From contig NZ_JAAVUY010000019.1 of assembly GCF_018449695.1 (NCBI RefSeq), forward strand, positions 90,541 to 154,540: 64,000 nt of DNA, written 5' to 3'. The translations under genes were made by a program, and so were the position numbers. Positions 50,303 to 59,923 of this stretch are shown here, piece after piece. The notes under the pieces were generated by a model. It saw only the letters and a list, made by a program, of their open reading frames with translations. It had not been told where the DNA came from and did no database searches. Position 1 is the first letter of the stretch; each line of letters opens with the position of its first letter. Source of the DNA: Bradyrhizobium sp. dw_411. GTDB lineage: Bacteria; Pseudomonadota; Alphaproteobacteria; Rhizobiales; Xanthobacteraceae.

Positions 50303-51358
50303 TCACTGCTGCTGTTTTTCCCAGAACGACAACAGCCCCTGCGAGGCCGAGCCGCCGATCACGCAGGGGATGCCGATCGCGACCTGGCCTAATGCCGCTG
50401 CCGAGACACAGCCCAGCGCGACCGCGCCGACGCCGACCTGGCCCCAGAAGTCGAGGTTGCGACGGGAATCCGAACCCTTGGCCTTGAGTTCATCGACCGC
50501 GGCGAGCGCGTCCTTGCGCACCGCGCCGAGCTGCACGGTATCGGCCGCCTGCACCACTTCGGTGAGCGGCCCCTTCACCGCCGCCGGCTGCACCGCGAGT
50601 TCGCTGCGCAGATATTCGCGCAGGCCCGCATCGCGCACCGCGTAGCTTGCCAGCGTGTAGCGCGCCATGCTGCCGACGGTCAGCTTGTCGACGGTGTCGC
50701 GGCTCTTGCTCCAGGGCAGCATCTTGATGATGTGCAGGATCGGCACATAGGAGCCGGTCGCGAAATAATAGCCCCACAGCGTATCCAGGAGATCCTGATT
50801 GCCTGCAAAGGTCTGCGTCAGCTTCAGCGTCTTGTCGTCTTTTGAAAAGGGATTTTTGGTCAGCGCGCCGCGCAGCTTTTCGAGCACGCCGGGCTTGGTT
50901 TCTTCCAGCGGAATGTCTGCCAGCACCGGCAGCGTGCCCGCCAGATAACTGTCGATCATCACCTTGCGGCCCGGCATCTTCGGCGCGACCTTGCGCAGAA
51001 GATTGCGCCAGTCTGATAACCCCGAATAGGCGATCGCGCGCACGACCACCCATTCGTCTTCCGGCGGAACGGGAAACAAACTCGTGACAAGCTGCTCGGC
51101 CTTCGCCGGATTCGATCCGATCGCGCCGGCGAGGAAGCCGAGATAGATGCCGGCATTCTCCGGCTCTTTGAAGCTCTGGGTATGAAACAGCACGCGCATC
51201 GCGGCCGGGACATGCGCGTAATCGGGCTTGGCGCGGTAATTATAGATCCATTGCTGGACCACGCCGAGCGAGGCGCGCGGATCGACCTCAGGCGTGACCG
51301 CGGCCTGAACAGGCTGGATCAGCGCAAACAAAGCGACGACGTAAGCTGTGTAACGCAT
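50303..51358 (-). CDS. Exported protein of unknown function
   Basis: A 351-residue protein with a signal peptide (residues 1-19, ALFALIQPVQA). The mature chain is helical, with patches LEKLRGALTKNPFSKDDKTL and WGYYFATGSYVPILHIIKML, and a hydrophobic C-terminal region (VGVGAVALGCVSAAALGQVA) that may enter a membrane or form a lipid-facing helix. The overall pattern is conserved-looking, but I do not recognise a family. The ATG at 51358 follows GGGAGC. It lies between a repeat and the BamA-like gene. Confidence 0.65.
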   Translation of the reverse strand: MRYTAYVVALFALIQPVQAAVTPEVDPRASLGVVQQWIYNYRAKPDYAHVPAAMRVLFHTQSFKEPENAGIYLGFLAGAIGSNPAKAEQLVTSLFPVPPEDEWVVVRAIAYSGLSDWRNLLRKVAPKMPGRKVMIDSYLAGTLPVLADIPLEETKPGVLEKLRGALTKNPFSKDDKTLKLTQTFAGNQDLLDTLWGYYFATGSYVPILHIIKMLPWSKSRDTVDKLTVGSMARYTLASYAVRDAGLREYLRSELAVQPAAVKGPLTEVVQAADTVQLGAVRKDALAAVDELKAKGSDSRRNLDFWGQVGVGAVALGCVSAAALGQVAIGIPCVIGGSASQGLLSFWEKQQQ

Positions 51359-51634
51359 GTGATGCTCCCAAGAAACTTCTGGAGTCTCCGCAGAAGCGTT
51401 GGCACCTGCGGCACGCGCAGCGCAACGTTTTCCGCCTCCTTGGCTAGGCGGCATTTGAAGCGGCTATACGACAAATCTGGGGAAGCCCGGTTCGGCGCCG
51501 CGTCGAAATTATGGCGAGGAAATTATGGCGGTCGTTAACGCCCAAGGCCACAACTCACCTCACCCCAGACATTCTTTCGCCTTGCGCGCGCACTTCGATT
51601 GTAGCGGGACAAGCGGGATGACAGGCGGGACGCG

Positions 51635-54010
51635 ATGAGGTCACGCAGTGCGTGGGGCCGGCAAGGTAGCCGGCCAGGCGTTATGGCTGCGCTGGTGAGT
51701 GCAGCGCTGGCGTTGTGTTCAGTATCAGCGCTCGCCGGGGAAGCACCGGCCAGCGACATTGAAGCGAAAGCGCGCGAGCTTGTAACGGTCCAGGGCAATC
51801 GCCGCATCGATATCGCGACCGTGCGTTCCTATTTTCATCCGACGCCCGACGGCCGCTTCGATGAGGCCGCGCGCGACGATGCGCTCAAGGCGCTGCTGGC
51901 GACAAACCTGTTCGACAAGGTCACCATCGAACGGACAGGCGAACAACTGATCGTGCATCTGGCCGAGGCGCCGGTGCTCGATCACGTCGCGTTCGAGGGC
52001 AACAGGAAGATCAAGGACACGGAGCTGTCAGCCGCGGTGGACTCCAAGCCGCGCGGCACGCTGCTGCGCGCGATGGTGCAAGGCGATGTCGATCATATCC
52101 TGGAGGTCTATCGCCATGCCGGCCGCGACGATGTCAGCGTCAGGCCTGAGATCATCGACCGCGGCCATGACCGCGTCGATCTCGTCTATGTCGTGACCGA
52201 GGGCGCCAAGACCACGGTGCGGCAGATCGAATTCACCGGCAACAAGGCGTTTGGCAAACGCCAGCTCAGCGCCGTGATCAAGACCTCCGCGACCACATTC
52301 CTGAGTTTTCTCACCGGCGGCGATGTCTACGACCCCGACCGCGTCGCTGGCGACCGCGAGCAATTGCGGACTTATTATCGCAGCAAGGGCTATGCCGATG
52401 CCAGCGTGACCAACGCGGTGGCCGAATACGATCCGGCGATTCATGGCTTCACGCTGACATTTTCGATCGACGAAGGCCCGCTCTATCGTTTCGGCGACGT
52501 CACCCTCGTCTGCAACGTGCCGGGGCTCGATCCCGAAAAACTGCGGCGTCTGTTGCTGGTGCGCTCCGGTGCGCTGTTCGACGGCAATGCGCTCGACAAG
52601 ACAGACGAATTGCTGGCGCTTGAACTCTCCAGGCTCGGCTATCCCTTTGCGCAGGTGAAACCGCGGACCACGCGCGATGCGCAATCGCAACATATTGATG
52701 TCGCGCTGGTGATCGATCAGGGCGCGCGCACGTATGTGGAGCGCATCGATATCCATGGCAACACCCGCACCCGCGGCTACGTGATCCGCCGCGAATTCGA
52801 TATCGCCGAGGGCGATGCCTACAACAAGGGACTGATCGACCGCGCCGAGCGCCGGTTGAAGAACCTGAACTATTTTAAAACGATCAAAATCACCAACAAG
52901 CCGGGATCGGCGCCCGATCGGCTGATACTCGATGTCGAGCTGGTCGAACAGCAAACCGGCGACTTCAGCGTGGCCGGCGGTTACTCGACGGTCGACGGCC
53001 TGCTGGCCGAGGTCAAGGTCGGCGACAGCAATTTCATGGGCACCGGCGACACCGTGAAGTCCACCCTGACGCTGGGCCAATATACCCAAGGCGTGGATCT
53101 CTCGGCGTCGGAGCCGTATTTCCTCGGGACGAAAGTTTCCGCCGGCGTGGATTTCTTCGCCAGGAACACCGACTCCAGTTCGTATCAATCCTACGGCACG
53201 CAGAATTACGGCGCGATGATCATGTTCGGCACGCCGGTCAATGACCAGCTCGGCGTGCAGTGGCGCTATTCCATCGCGCGACAGAATGTTACGCTCGATC
53301 CGGCCTCGCTCGCCGCAGCTCCTTCGCTGGCAATTCAGCAGGCCGCGTTGGCCGGCCCGCAATGGGTGTCGGCGGTCGGCGACACCGTCACCTACAGCAC
53401 GCTCGACAACGCCAAAAATCCCACCAGCGGACTCAATGCGCAGTTGAAGCAGGATCTCGCCGGATTGGGCGGCGACGTGAACTTCCTGCGCACCACCGAA
53501 GACGTGCGCTATTACCAATCGCTCGGCAACGACCTCACCGGCATGGTGCGCGCGCAAGGCGGCTACATCACCGGCTGGGGCGGCCAGCAAGTGCCGCTGA
53601 TCGACAGCTTCTTCGGCGGCCCAAGCCTGGTGCGCGGATTTGCGCCGAATGGTTTTGGCCCGCGCGATCTTACGCCGGGCACGACAATGGATAATGTCGG
53701 CGGCAGCCTGTATTGGGCGACCACAGCCGAACTGCAGAGCCCGATTCCCGGCGTCCCGCAGGAATATGGATTGAAAGCCTCGGCCTTTGTCGATGCCGGC
53801 AGCGTGTTTCGCTATGTCGGCTCGACGACATTTCCGGGCTCGTCGCAATCGCTGCAGCTCGCCAATGGCAACATCGTGCGCTCCTCGGTCGGCGTCGGCC
53901 TGACCTGGGGCTCGCCCTTCGGCGGGCTGACGGTGAGTTACGCCGTGCCGGTGACGAAGGCGAGCTACGACGTCGTGCAGCCGCTTGGCTTCAGCGCCTC
54001 GCCGTTTTGA
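51635..54010 (+). CDS. BamA/Omp85-family outer-membrane assembly protein (accessory copy)
   Basis: A 791-residue protein: signal peptide near 17-35, POTRA domains from about 40 to 445 (units such as VDHVAFEGNRKIKDTELSA and RIDIHGNTRTRGYVIRREFD), then a 16-strand barrel with the L6 motif VRGF near residue 666 and a terminal Phe. BamA inserts barrel proteins in the outer membrane. The chromosomal bamA is normally flanked by rseP and lpxD; neither is here, and the first POTRA is diverged, so this is likely a second copy with a narrower client set. It has its own upstream gap of about 275 bp. Confidence 0.88.
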   Translation: MRSRSAWGRQGSRPGVMAALVSAALALCSVSALAGEAPASDIEAKARELVTVQGNRRIDIATVRSYFHPTPDGRFDEAARDDALKALLATNLFDKVTIERTGEQLIVHLAEAPVLDHVAFEGNRKIKDTELSAAVDSKPRGTLLRAMVQGDVDHILEVYRHAGRDDVSVRPEIIDRGHDRVDLVYVVTEGAKTTVRQIEFTGNKAFGKRQLSAVIKTSATTFLSFLTGGDVYDPDRVAGDREQLRTYYRSKGYADASVTNAVAEYDPAIHGFTLTFSIDEGPLYRFGDVTLVCNVPGLDPEKLRRLLLVRSGALFDGNALDKTDELLALELSRLGYPFAQVKPRTTRDAQSQHIDVALVIDQGARTYVERIDIHGNTRTRGYVIRREFDIAEGDAYNKGLIDRAERRLKNLNYFKTIKITNKPGSAPDRLILDVELVEQQTGDFSVAGGYSTVDGLLAEVKVGDSNFMGTGDTVKSTLTLGQYTQGVDLSASEPYFLGTKVSAGVDFFARNTDSSSYQSYGTQNYGAMIMFGTPVNDQLGVQWRYSIARQNVTLDPASLAAAPSLAIQQAALAGPQWVSAVGDTVTYSTLDNAKNPTSGLNAQLKQDLAGLGGDVNFLRTTEDVRYYQSLGNDLTGMVRAQGGYITGWGGQQVPLIDSFFGGPSLVRGFAPNGFGPRDLTPGTTMDNVGGSLYWATTAELQSPIPGVPQEYGLKASAFVDAGSVFRYVGSTTFPGSSQSLQLANGNIVRSSVGVGLTWGSPFGGLTVSYAVPVTKASYDVVQPLGFSASPF

Positions 54011-54203
54011 GGCGTGCGATCATCGAGCCCGGGCGCGCGGACCCTCAAGAGATGACGGGTGCCATATTACCCATGAAGATATATCAAAAAGCTATTAACT
54101 TTTTACGCGTACAGTTTGATTTTGGATAACTCATCAGCCCCGTCGATGACATCTGGGGCTTCGATGACGCAAGCATTTTTGATCAGTTGAACCTTCAACG
54201 GCA

Positions 54204-55352
54204 ATGGTGCCGGCCATGACCAACACCACATGCGCAGAGCTGGTTAGCGACTTAGAAGCAACAGTATCCAGCGGCTCGCCCGAGCGCCGCGTTCTGATGC
54301 TGCAGCGGGTGTTGCATCTGTTTCTTTCCAGCGCCGCCCGGCTCAACGAAACCCAGATTGGCGTCTTCGACGACGTGATGGTTCGGCTGATCGAACACGT
54401 TGAAGCGCCCGCCCTCGTTCATCTCAGCGCCGCACTGGCCGCGTCAAGTTCGGCACCGCAACAGGCGGTACGCCGTCTCGCCTGTCACAAGGACATCGCC
54501 GTTGCCGGACCTGTTCTGCTTCGCTCGTCCGCGCTTTCCGATGCGGCGCTGGTGGAGATCGCGAGCCGTCTCGGCCGCCAGCATCTCCTCACCATTTCGT
54601 GCCGGCGAACAATCGGAGAAGCGCTTACCGATATTCTCCTGAAACGCGGCGACCTCGATGTCTGCCGCGCGCTTGCCAAGAATGCGGGCGCGAAATTCTC
54701 CGAAGCCGGCTATGCGGCGATCGTTGCCGCGGCCGAACCCCACAAGGACATCGCGGATTCGCTGGTGCTTCGCCCGGACCTTCCTGCCGCGATGCTTCGC
54801 GAACTGCTCTCGAAGGCGACCGATGCGGTGCGGCTGGCGCTGCTCAAATCCGCGCCGCCCAAATTGCGTCAGAGCATTCGGGAAGTGCTGGATGACATCG
54901 CAGCCCATGTCTCCCAAAAAGCAACGGAGCCGGTCGTCTACTCCGAGGCCCATGCCAAGATTGCCGCGCTCAGCAATTCCGGCAAGCTGACGGATTCCGT
55001 TATCAATCGTTTTGCGATGCGACGCGAGGCCACCAACGTCATCGTGTCGCTGTCCGTGCTGTCAGGTGCCCCCATCGAGGTTATCGCGCCGTTGATGGAA
55101 GAAAAGAGTTGCGACGGCCTGATCGTGGCCTGCCGCGCTTCCCGGCTGGACTGGCAAACCGCGCTGTCGATTATCCGCAGCCGCAGCATGCCGCAGTTGA
55201 CCGAGCAGGAACGCACGATTGCGAAGGAAAAGTTCGAAAAGCTTTATTTGTCCACGGCCCAGCAGACCATCCGCTTCGGGCTTTTGGGTAGCGCGGCGAC
55301 CAAGCCAGATGCGACCGGGAGGGCGGTCGCCACAGCGGGAGCAGAGCGATGA
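54204..55352 (+). CDS. DUF2336-domain protein
   Basis: A 382-residue cytoplasmic protein made of HEAT-like helical repeats: RVLMLQRVLHLFLSSAARLN, AALAASSSAPQQAVRRLACH, DKDIADSLVLRPDLPAAMLR and DSVINRFAMRREATNVIVSL. DUF2336 proteins occur widely in alphaproteobacteria, often beside c-di-GMP or flagellar genes, and have no defined activity. Its stop overlaps the start of the PilZ gene by 4 bp, so the two are coupled. A second ATG at 54216 is an alternative start; neither has a strong ribosome-binding site. Confidence 0.82.
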   Translation: MVPAMTNTTCAELVSDLEATVSSGSPERRVLMLQRVLHLFLSSAARLNETQIGVFDDVMVRLIEHVEAPALVHLSAALAASSSAPQQAVRRLACHKDIAVAGPVLLRSSALSDAALVEIASRLGRQHLLTISCRRTIGEALTDILLKRGDLDVCRALAKNAGAKFSEAGYAAIVAAAEPHKDIADSLVLRPDLPAAMLRELLSKATDAVRLALLKSAPPKLRQSIREVLDDIAAHVSQKATEPVVYSEAHAKIAALSNSGKLTDSVINRFAMRREATNVIVSLSVLSGAPIEVIAPLMEEKSCDGLIVACRASRLDWQTALSIIRSRSMPQLTEQERTIAKEKFEKLYLSTAQQTIRFGLLGSAATKPDATGRAVATAGAER

Positions 55353-55675
55353 GGGGAGAACATCGAAAGGCCTCTCGTGTTGAACTTGAGCATGCCCATA
55401 CCGTCAACCTGATGGGAGTCGACGGGACATGGCGGCGAAGTTGCAAGCTGCTGGATATTTCCGACACCGGCGCCAAGCTTGCGGTCGAGGGTCCGGTAAA
55501 CGTGTTGCAGGCCCGCGAATTTTTCCTGCTGCTGTCGTCTACCGGGCTCGCCTTTCGCAGGTGTGAACTGGTCTGGATCGACGGCGATCAGGCGGGCGTT
55601 CGTTTCGTTTCAAAGAGTCCCAAGAAGAAGGCCAAATCGGCAAATTCAAGGAAGGCAGAGCAACCGGCTTCGTAA
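55349..55675 (+). CDS. PilZ-domain c-di-GMP receptor protein
   Basis: A 108-residue single PilZ domain. The N-terminal RKASRVELEH stands for the RxxxR switch, and CKLLDISDTGAKLAVEG for the D/NxSxxG motif; together they bind c-di-GMP. The following strands (FFLLLSSTGLAFRRCELVWI) and a Lys-rich tail complete the small barrel. It is coupled to DUF2336 upstream and followed by a small gene and an HD-GYP phosphodiesterase, so the module probably reads and degrades c-di-GMP. Confidence 0.88.
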   Translation: MRGEHRKASRVELEHAHTVNLMGVDGTWRRSCKLLDISDTGAKLAVEGPVNVLQAREFFLLLSSTGLAFRRCELVWIDGDQAGVRFVSKSPKKKAKSANSRKAEQPAS

Positions 55676-55698
55676 CGAAGCGATGATGGTGATTTCAC

Positions 55699-55926
55699 AT
55701 GCAAATGATTTCTTCGCGCGCCATTGATTTTATAGATGCGCAATCTCTTACGTCAGGCGAGGCCCTCGAAGTGTTGTTTCGGGATGGCGACGGTTGTTTC
55801 CTGCTTTATCTCAGTGACGGTGAGTGCGCATCCGCCGCGCAGGAGCGCGTCCTGCTGCTTGATCTGCGGGAGGCGCTGATATGGCTGAACGAACCTGCGC
55901 AAGAACAGGGTTCTTTTTGGGAATAG
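55699..55926 (+). CDS. Small acidic protein in the c-di-GMP module, function unknown
   Basis: A 75-residue soluble protein (ISSRAIDFIDAQSLTSGEAL, then FLLYLSDGECASAAQERVLL). It is acidic, without signal peptide. It lies 23 bp behind the PilZ gene and 39 bp before the HD-GYP gene, in the same direction, which is the main support for reality. No family recognised; it could be a small adaptor. Confidence 0.6.
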   Translation: MQMISSRAIDFIDAQSLTSGEALEVLFRDGDGCFLLYLSDGECASAAQERVLLLDLREALIWLNEPAQEQGSFWE

Positions 55927-55965
55927 GCGCAGGAGACCGATGATTCGTTAACGAGACCGATTATT

Positions 55966-57015
55966 ATGCCCGTTCATGTTGTAGCTGATAGTTCCGCCAA
56001 GCTCGCCGGCATATGCGCCGTGCTTGAGCGAAAATACAAGGTCACCTCGGAATTGCTGACGGCCGCCAAGGTCGGGCGCGGCAACTGCCGCGCCGTCGTG
56101 GTCAAGGCGGATCTTCGCGTTGTCGAGAATATCGAGGCGCTCAGGACAACGCTCGGCAGCCTGGCTCACGTGAAAAAACGCATCTTCCTGCTGGATCAGA
56201 AAGTCAACCTCGGTATCGCCCAGGCCTACGCGTTGGGCGCGACACTCGTTCTCGCGGGTCCGGTCGATCAGGCCAAATTGCTTGCGGCGCTGGCGGACCG
56301 GAGCGATCCCGTTGTCGGTGCGCCAGTCGCCACCAACGAAGATACCGATGCTTCCTCTGCTGGCGCGACGGCAATGGCTTCGATGTTCGAGGCGGTGGCA
56401 ACCGGCACGGCGATCGACGTTAAGGGCGCCCGGGACGCGGGCCGCAAGATCGCGGAGCGTGTCGCTGAAAAAGGAATGTCCGACTGGCTGACAACCGTTC
56501 GCCGCCACCACGAAGGGACGTTTCAGCATTGTCTCCTGGTCACCGGCGTCGCCGTCGATTTCGGCTTGAGCCTCGGTCTGGCGAAACGCGACATGGAGCG
56601 ATTGTATACGGCGGCGATGTTTCACGATTTGGGCAAGGCGACGATTCCGCTGGCCGTGCTCGACAAGCCCGGGCGTCTCGATCCGCAGGAGCGCGCGATT
56701 ATCGAAACCCATCCCGCTCTCGGATATGATGCGCTCAAGGGCAACGAGGAAATTTCCCCTGAAGTCCTCGACGCGGTCCGTCATCATCACGAACTTCTCG
56801 ACGGCAGTGGATATCCCGACGCGCTTTGCGCCGAGAGCATCAGCGATATCGTCCGAATATTGACGATCTCGGATATTTTCGCCGCGCTGATCGAGGACCG
56901 GCGCTACAAGGCGCCGATGCCCAGAGGCCAGGCCTACGACATCCTTTGCGGGATGCAGGGGAAGCTTGAAAAAGTACTCGTCGCCGCTTTCAAGCCGGTG
57001 GCGCTGGATCGATAA
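55966..57015 (+). CDS. HD-GYP c-di-GMP phosphodiesterase
   Basis: A 349-residue protein. Residues about 1-115 look like a degenerate receiver-type domain (GICAVLERKYKVTSELLTAA), without the acidic phosphorylation pocket. The HD-GYP domain follows: HHEGTFQHCLLVTGVAVDFG, TAAMFHDLGKATIPLAVLDK, KPGRLDPQERAIIETHPALG and the full VRHHHELLDGSGYPDALC motif. This is a complete HHE..DG.GYP set, so it should hydrolyse c-di-GMP. It ends the operon DUF2336-PilZ-small protein-HD-GYP. Confidence 0.93.
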   Translation: MPVHVVADSSAKLAGICAVLERKYKVTSELLTAAKVGRGNCRAVVVKADLRVVENIEALRTTLGSLAHVKKRIFLLDQKVNLGIAQAYALGATLVLAGPVDQAKLLAALADRSDPVVGAPVATNEDTDASSAGATAMASMFEAVATGTAIDVKGARDAGRKIAERVAEKGMSDWLTTVRRHHEGTFQHCLLVTGVAVDFGLSLGLAKRDMERLYTAAMFHDLGKATIPLAVLDKPGRLDPQERAIIETHPALGYDALKGNEEISPEVLDAVRHHHELLDGSGYPDALCAESISDIVRILTISDIFAALIEDRRYKAPMPRGQAYDILCGMQGKLEKVLVAAFKPVALDR

Positions 57016-57068
57016 TTCTTCAGCGCGTGACCGCATCCATCCTTCGAGACGGCGGCAACAATCTCACG

Positions 57069-57848
57069 CTATCCCGGCTCCAGCCCCTTCGACTTGAACA
57101 CCGCCAATGCCGCCGGGCTTTTGAGGAACTGGCCCAGCGCCTTCGCCGCGTCGGAAGCCTTGCTGCCGGCGCCGATGCCGGCGGTGAATTTTGTCACGCT
57201 GTTGAATTCGCCCGGCAACGGCCCGACCAGTTGCGCGCCCGGATCCGGCACGATTTCCGACGCCTGCGCGACGCCGATCTCGGCTTCGCCTTTGGCAAGG
57301 ACTTCAGCCGCCTGCGCACCCGGCACCAGGATAGTCTTCGATTTCAACTGCTCGGTAAGACCAAGCTGATCGACCACGCGCGCGAAATAAACGCCGCTGG
57401 CGCCGCCCTTGGCCGGGTCGGCATAGACGATGGATTTGGCCGCGAGCAATGAGCGCTTCAACGCATCGACCGAGGAGATATCCGGCTTCGGCGCACCCGC
57501 CTTCACCGCGATCGCAATCGGCGTTCCCACAATATCCGTAATGCTGCCGGGCGCGATCTTGTCCGCTTTCTGCAGGTCATCCATGACAGGCCGCGACAGG
57601 ATGATGAGGTCGGCGGTCTCGCCGGCGAGGATCCGCTTTTTGATATCGGCGATCAGACTGTAGCCGAGAGTGAGCTTGTTCCCGGTGGCACGCTCGAATT
57701 GCGGCGCGATCTCGTCCAGCGCCGAGGTCAGCGCCACCGACGCCAGCACCTTGATCTCCACGCCCTGCGCCGCCGCGCGTTCAGCCGTTCCGATCGACGA
57801 TAACAGCAACCCTACCGCGACTGCCGCCGTCAATGAGAGCCTGATCAT
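57069..57848 (-). CDS. ModA-like periplasmic molybdate/sulfonate-type substrate-binding protein
   Basis: A 259-residue periplasmic protein: signal peptide (residues 1-27), then EIKVLASVALTSALDEIAPQ FERATG, LIADIKKRILAGETADLIIL, IAPGSITDIVGTPIAIAVKAG and KGGASGVYFARVVDQLG. This is the ModA/extracellular solute-binding fold. The exact ligand cannot be read; members bind molybdate, tungstate or organic acids. No modB or modC genes follow. It is convergent with the HD-GYP gene, 53 bp apart. Confidence 0.8.
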   Translation of the reverse strand: MIRLSLTAAVAVGLLLSSIGTAERAAAQGVEIKVLASVALTSALDEIAPQFERATGNKLTLGYSLIADIKKRILAGETADLIILSRPVMDDLQKADKIAPGSITDIVGTPIAIAVKAGAPKPDISSVDALKRSLLAAKSIVYADPAKGGASGVYFARVVDQLGLTEQLKSKTILVPGAQAAEVLAKGEAEIGVAQASEIVPDPGAQLVGPLPGEFNSVTKFTAGIGAGSKASDAAKALGQFLKSPAALAVFKSKGLEPG

Positions 57849-58032
57849 GGTCGTTCTGCCCCAGTCTTGTTGTTATGCGTTGGGCGCGAACGTAGCGCAC
57901 CAATTCAATGCGGACAACTCGGACGCCCGCGCACGCTAGTATCGGTTGTATCGGTTGCCTTTTGCGACAGAGCAGGCAAGCTCCTAACAAGACCGACAGC
58001 CGCGCGCTGAAGCGGTCGCACCCGGGGGGCAG

Positions 58033-59466
58033 ATGCACACCAACTATTTGGCCTTGGCGATCGTGATCGGATACATGGTCGGCCTGGGCTTGCTGACCAG
58101 CGTGATCCAGCGCTCGGTCAACACCACGACGACGTTTACGTCGGGCACATCTGGCCATTCCGGCGTTCCCGCGGTTCTGGTCGGGTTGATGCTGATGTCC
58201 GAATTCATCGGCACGTCGGCCAGCGTCGGCACCGCGCAGGAAGCATTCAAATCCGGCATTTCGGCCGCGTGGAATATCATCGCGCTCGCGCTGGGGTTCT
58301 TGTTCTACGCTTATTTTCTCGCCGGCAAATACAAGGAGTCCGGGCAAAACACCATCTCCGGCGTGTTCGCCGACGTCTGGGGGCCGCAAACCAGGCTTGC
58401 GACCTCGTTGGTGATGATCTTCGCGCTGCAGATCGTCGGCGTTGCGATCTATGCCGGCGGCGGTACCATCCTGAGCGGGCTATTGGCGGTCGATCGCACG
58501 CTGGCCACCGTGATCTGCGGCATCGTTTCCGTGCTCTATGTGTTCATGGGCGGAATGAAGTCCGTGGTCTACACCAACGTGATTCATTCGCTGATGAAGT
58601 ATGTGGGTGTCGCCGTCGCGCTCTGGTTCGGGCTGACAAAAGTCGGCGGCTTCGGTGAATTGCAGGCGCGAGTGCCGGCCGAGATGTTTTCCTGGACCAA
58701 TGCCGGCTGGGGACAGATTTTCGCCTGGTTCATCGCCGGCATCGGCGCCACCTTCTCCACGCAATACGTCATTCAGGCCATCAACACCGTCGAGACCCGC
58801 CAGAAGGCGAAGGCCGCGAGCCTCTACACCGCCTTGTTGCTGGTGCCGTTCGGGATCGCCACCGCCTTGGTCGGCGTCTGTTCGCTGGCGCTGTTTCCCA
58901 CCATCAAATCCATCAACGCGTTCTCGGCGCTGATTACGGATATGAACGGCGTGATGGCGGGCGTAGTTGCGGCCGGCATGGCGGCGTCGCTGTTCGGCAC
59001 CATGGCCGCGATCAGCGTGGCGACCGCGACATTGCTCTACAAGGATTTCTACGTCCGCTTCGTCGCCAGGACAGACGGGAAGCACGACGACGAGAAACGA
59101 TCTCTGACGTTCATTCGCATCACCACCATCGTCGCTGGCCTGTTGCCGATCGTGCTGGCGATCTACACGCCGAACATCCTGCAGATGACATTTCTGGCCA
59201 AGGCGATCCGCGCCTCGCTCTCGGTGCTGGTGCTGCTGGTGTTCTACGCGCCGTGGTTCGGCACCCGCACCGGTGCCCTGCTCAGCATCGTCATTTCACT
59301 GGTCGCCACCATCGCCTGGTTCCTGATGGGCAACCCCTACGACATCGACCCTGCTTACGTGGCGCTGGTGATCCCGCTCATCATCATGGGCCTGAGTTCA
59401 CTGGTTGAGCGAGTCCGAGGGACCACGCCTGTTCCAACTGAAACCATCCGATCCGCGCCGGACTAA
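58033..59466 (+). CDS. Sodium:solute symporter family transporter
   Basis: A 477-residue integral membrane protein with about 13 hydrophobic helices in the SSS fold. Marks include TFTSGTSGHSGVPAVLVGLM, SEFIGTSASVGTAQEAFKSG (helix 1-2 with the family's SxxI/GxSxG style), VFMGGMKSVVYTNVIHSLMK and NTVETRQKAKAASLYTALLL. It would import a solute (for example an organic acid or amino acid) with sodium. The start follows GGGGGGCAG. It is the only gene in its direction between two minus-strand genes. Confidence 0.88.
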   Translation: MHTNYLALAIVIGYMVGLGLLTSVIQRSVNTTTTFTSGTSGHSGVPAVLVGLMLMSEFIGTSASVGTAQEAFKSGISAAWNIIALALGFLFYAYFLAGKYKESGQNTISGVFADVWGPQTRLATSLVMIFALQIVGVAIYAGGGTILSGLLAVDRTLATVICGIVSVLYVFMGGMKSVVYTNVIHSLMKYVGVAVALWFGLTKVGGFGELQARVPAEMFSWTNAGWGQIFAWFIAGIGATFSTQYVIQAINTVETRQKAKAASLYTALLLVPFGIATALVGVCSLALFPTIKSINAFSALITDMNGVMAGVVAAGMAASLFGTMAAISVATATLLYKDFYVRFVARTDGKHDDEKRSLTFIRITTIVAGLLPIVLAIYTPNILQMTFLAKAIRASLSVLVLLVFYAPWFGTRTGALLSIVISLVATIAWFLMGNPYDIDPAYVALVIPLIIMGLSSLVERVRGTTPVPTETIRSAPD

Positions 59467-59609
59467 GCGCCTGGCTCGGCACCGGCCTTGGTCAGGCTTC
59501 CGGCTTCGGAAATCGCGACGACAGCCCGAACGATCTCGCCGGGTGATGACGGTGCGGCGTGCGGTCGCACGGCAAATTGGTTCGCCCAGGATTGTTCGCC
59601 TCTGAACAT
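59463..59609 (-). CDS. Possible very small protein, low support
   Basis: A 48-residue frame beginning FRGEQSWANQFAVRPHAAPS and ending SLTKAGAEPGA. It is in the same frame as the 48-residue gene upstream (59640-59786), separated by one stop and ten sense codons. The frame could be a separate peptide or the former end of a longer gene. It overlaps the stop of the symporter gene on the other strand. No ribosome-binding site is clear. Confidence 0.35.
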   Translation of the reverse strand: MFRGEQSWANQFAVRPHAAPSSPGEIVRAVVAISEAGSLTKAGAEPGA

Positions 59610-59639
59610 TCGCAGAATGCCGACCTTGCGAATGCGGCC

Positions 59640-59786
59640 TTACTCGTCGATCTCGCGAAGCTTCTGTTCCAGTTCGGCGATCAATCCGTTGATGCGTTGC
59701 GCAGTCTCGGCGTCGGCTTGTCGCGCCAGTGCGCGATATCTGAGGATCTTGATTTCCAGTTCAACGCGCTCGTTTTTATGTGCCAT
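59640..59786 (-). CDS. Small helical protein, function unknown
   Basis: A 48-residue protein: MAHKNERVELEIKILRYRAL, then TAQRINGLIAELEQKLREID. It is one long amphipathic helix with coiled-coil character. GGGGGAGTGG lies upstream of the ATG. The codon composition and clean helix suggest a real gene of the small-protein type frequent in bradyrhizobia. Function unknown. Confidence 0.65.
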   Translation of the reverse strand: MAHKNERVELEIKILRYRALARQADAETAQRINGLIAELEQKLREIDE

Positions 59787-59923
59787 CGTACCACTCCCCC
59801 TGATATGACGGGGAAGCGGCGAAATTGTTCAGAAGAATTTCAAGTCAGCGAAATTCAAGTTATCGTTGCGCGGGATTGGCGGTCTGCACGATTTGATATT
59901 GGACGCCGCGATGTTCCACTGGG

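Noticed and set aside
52028..53848. Long minus-strand open frame (606 codons) inside the BamA-like gene
   Set aside because: The plus strand encodes a full Omp85 protein with POTRA and VRGF motifs. The antisense translation is Arg/His-rich and shows no domain.
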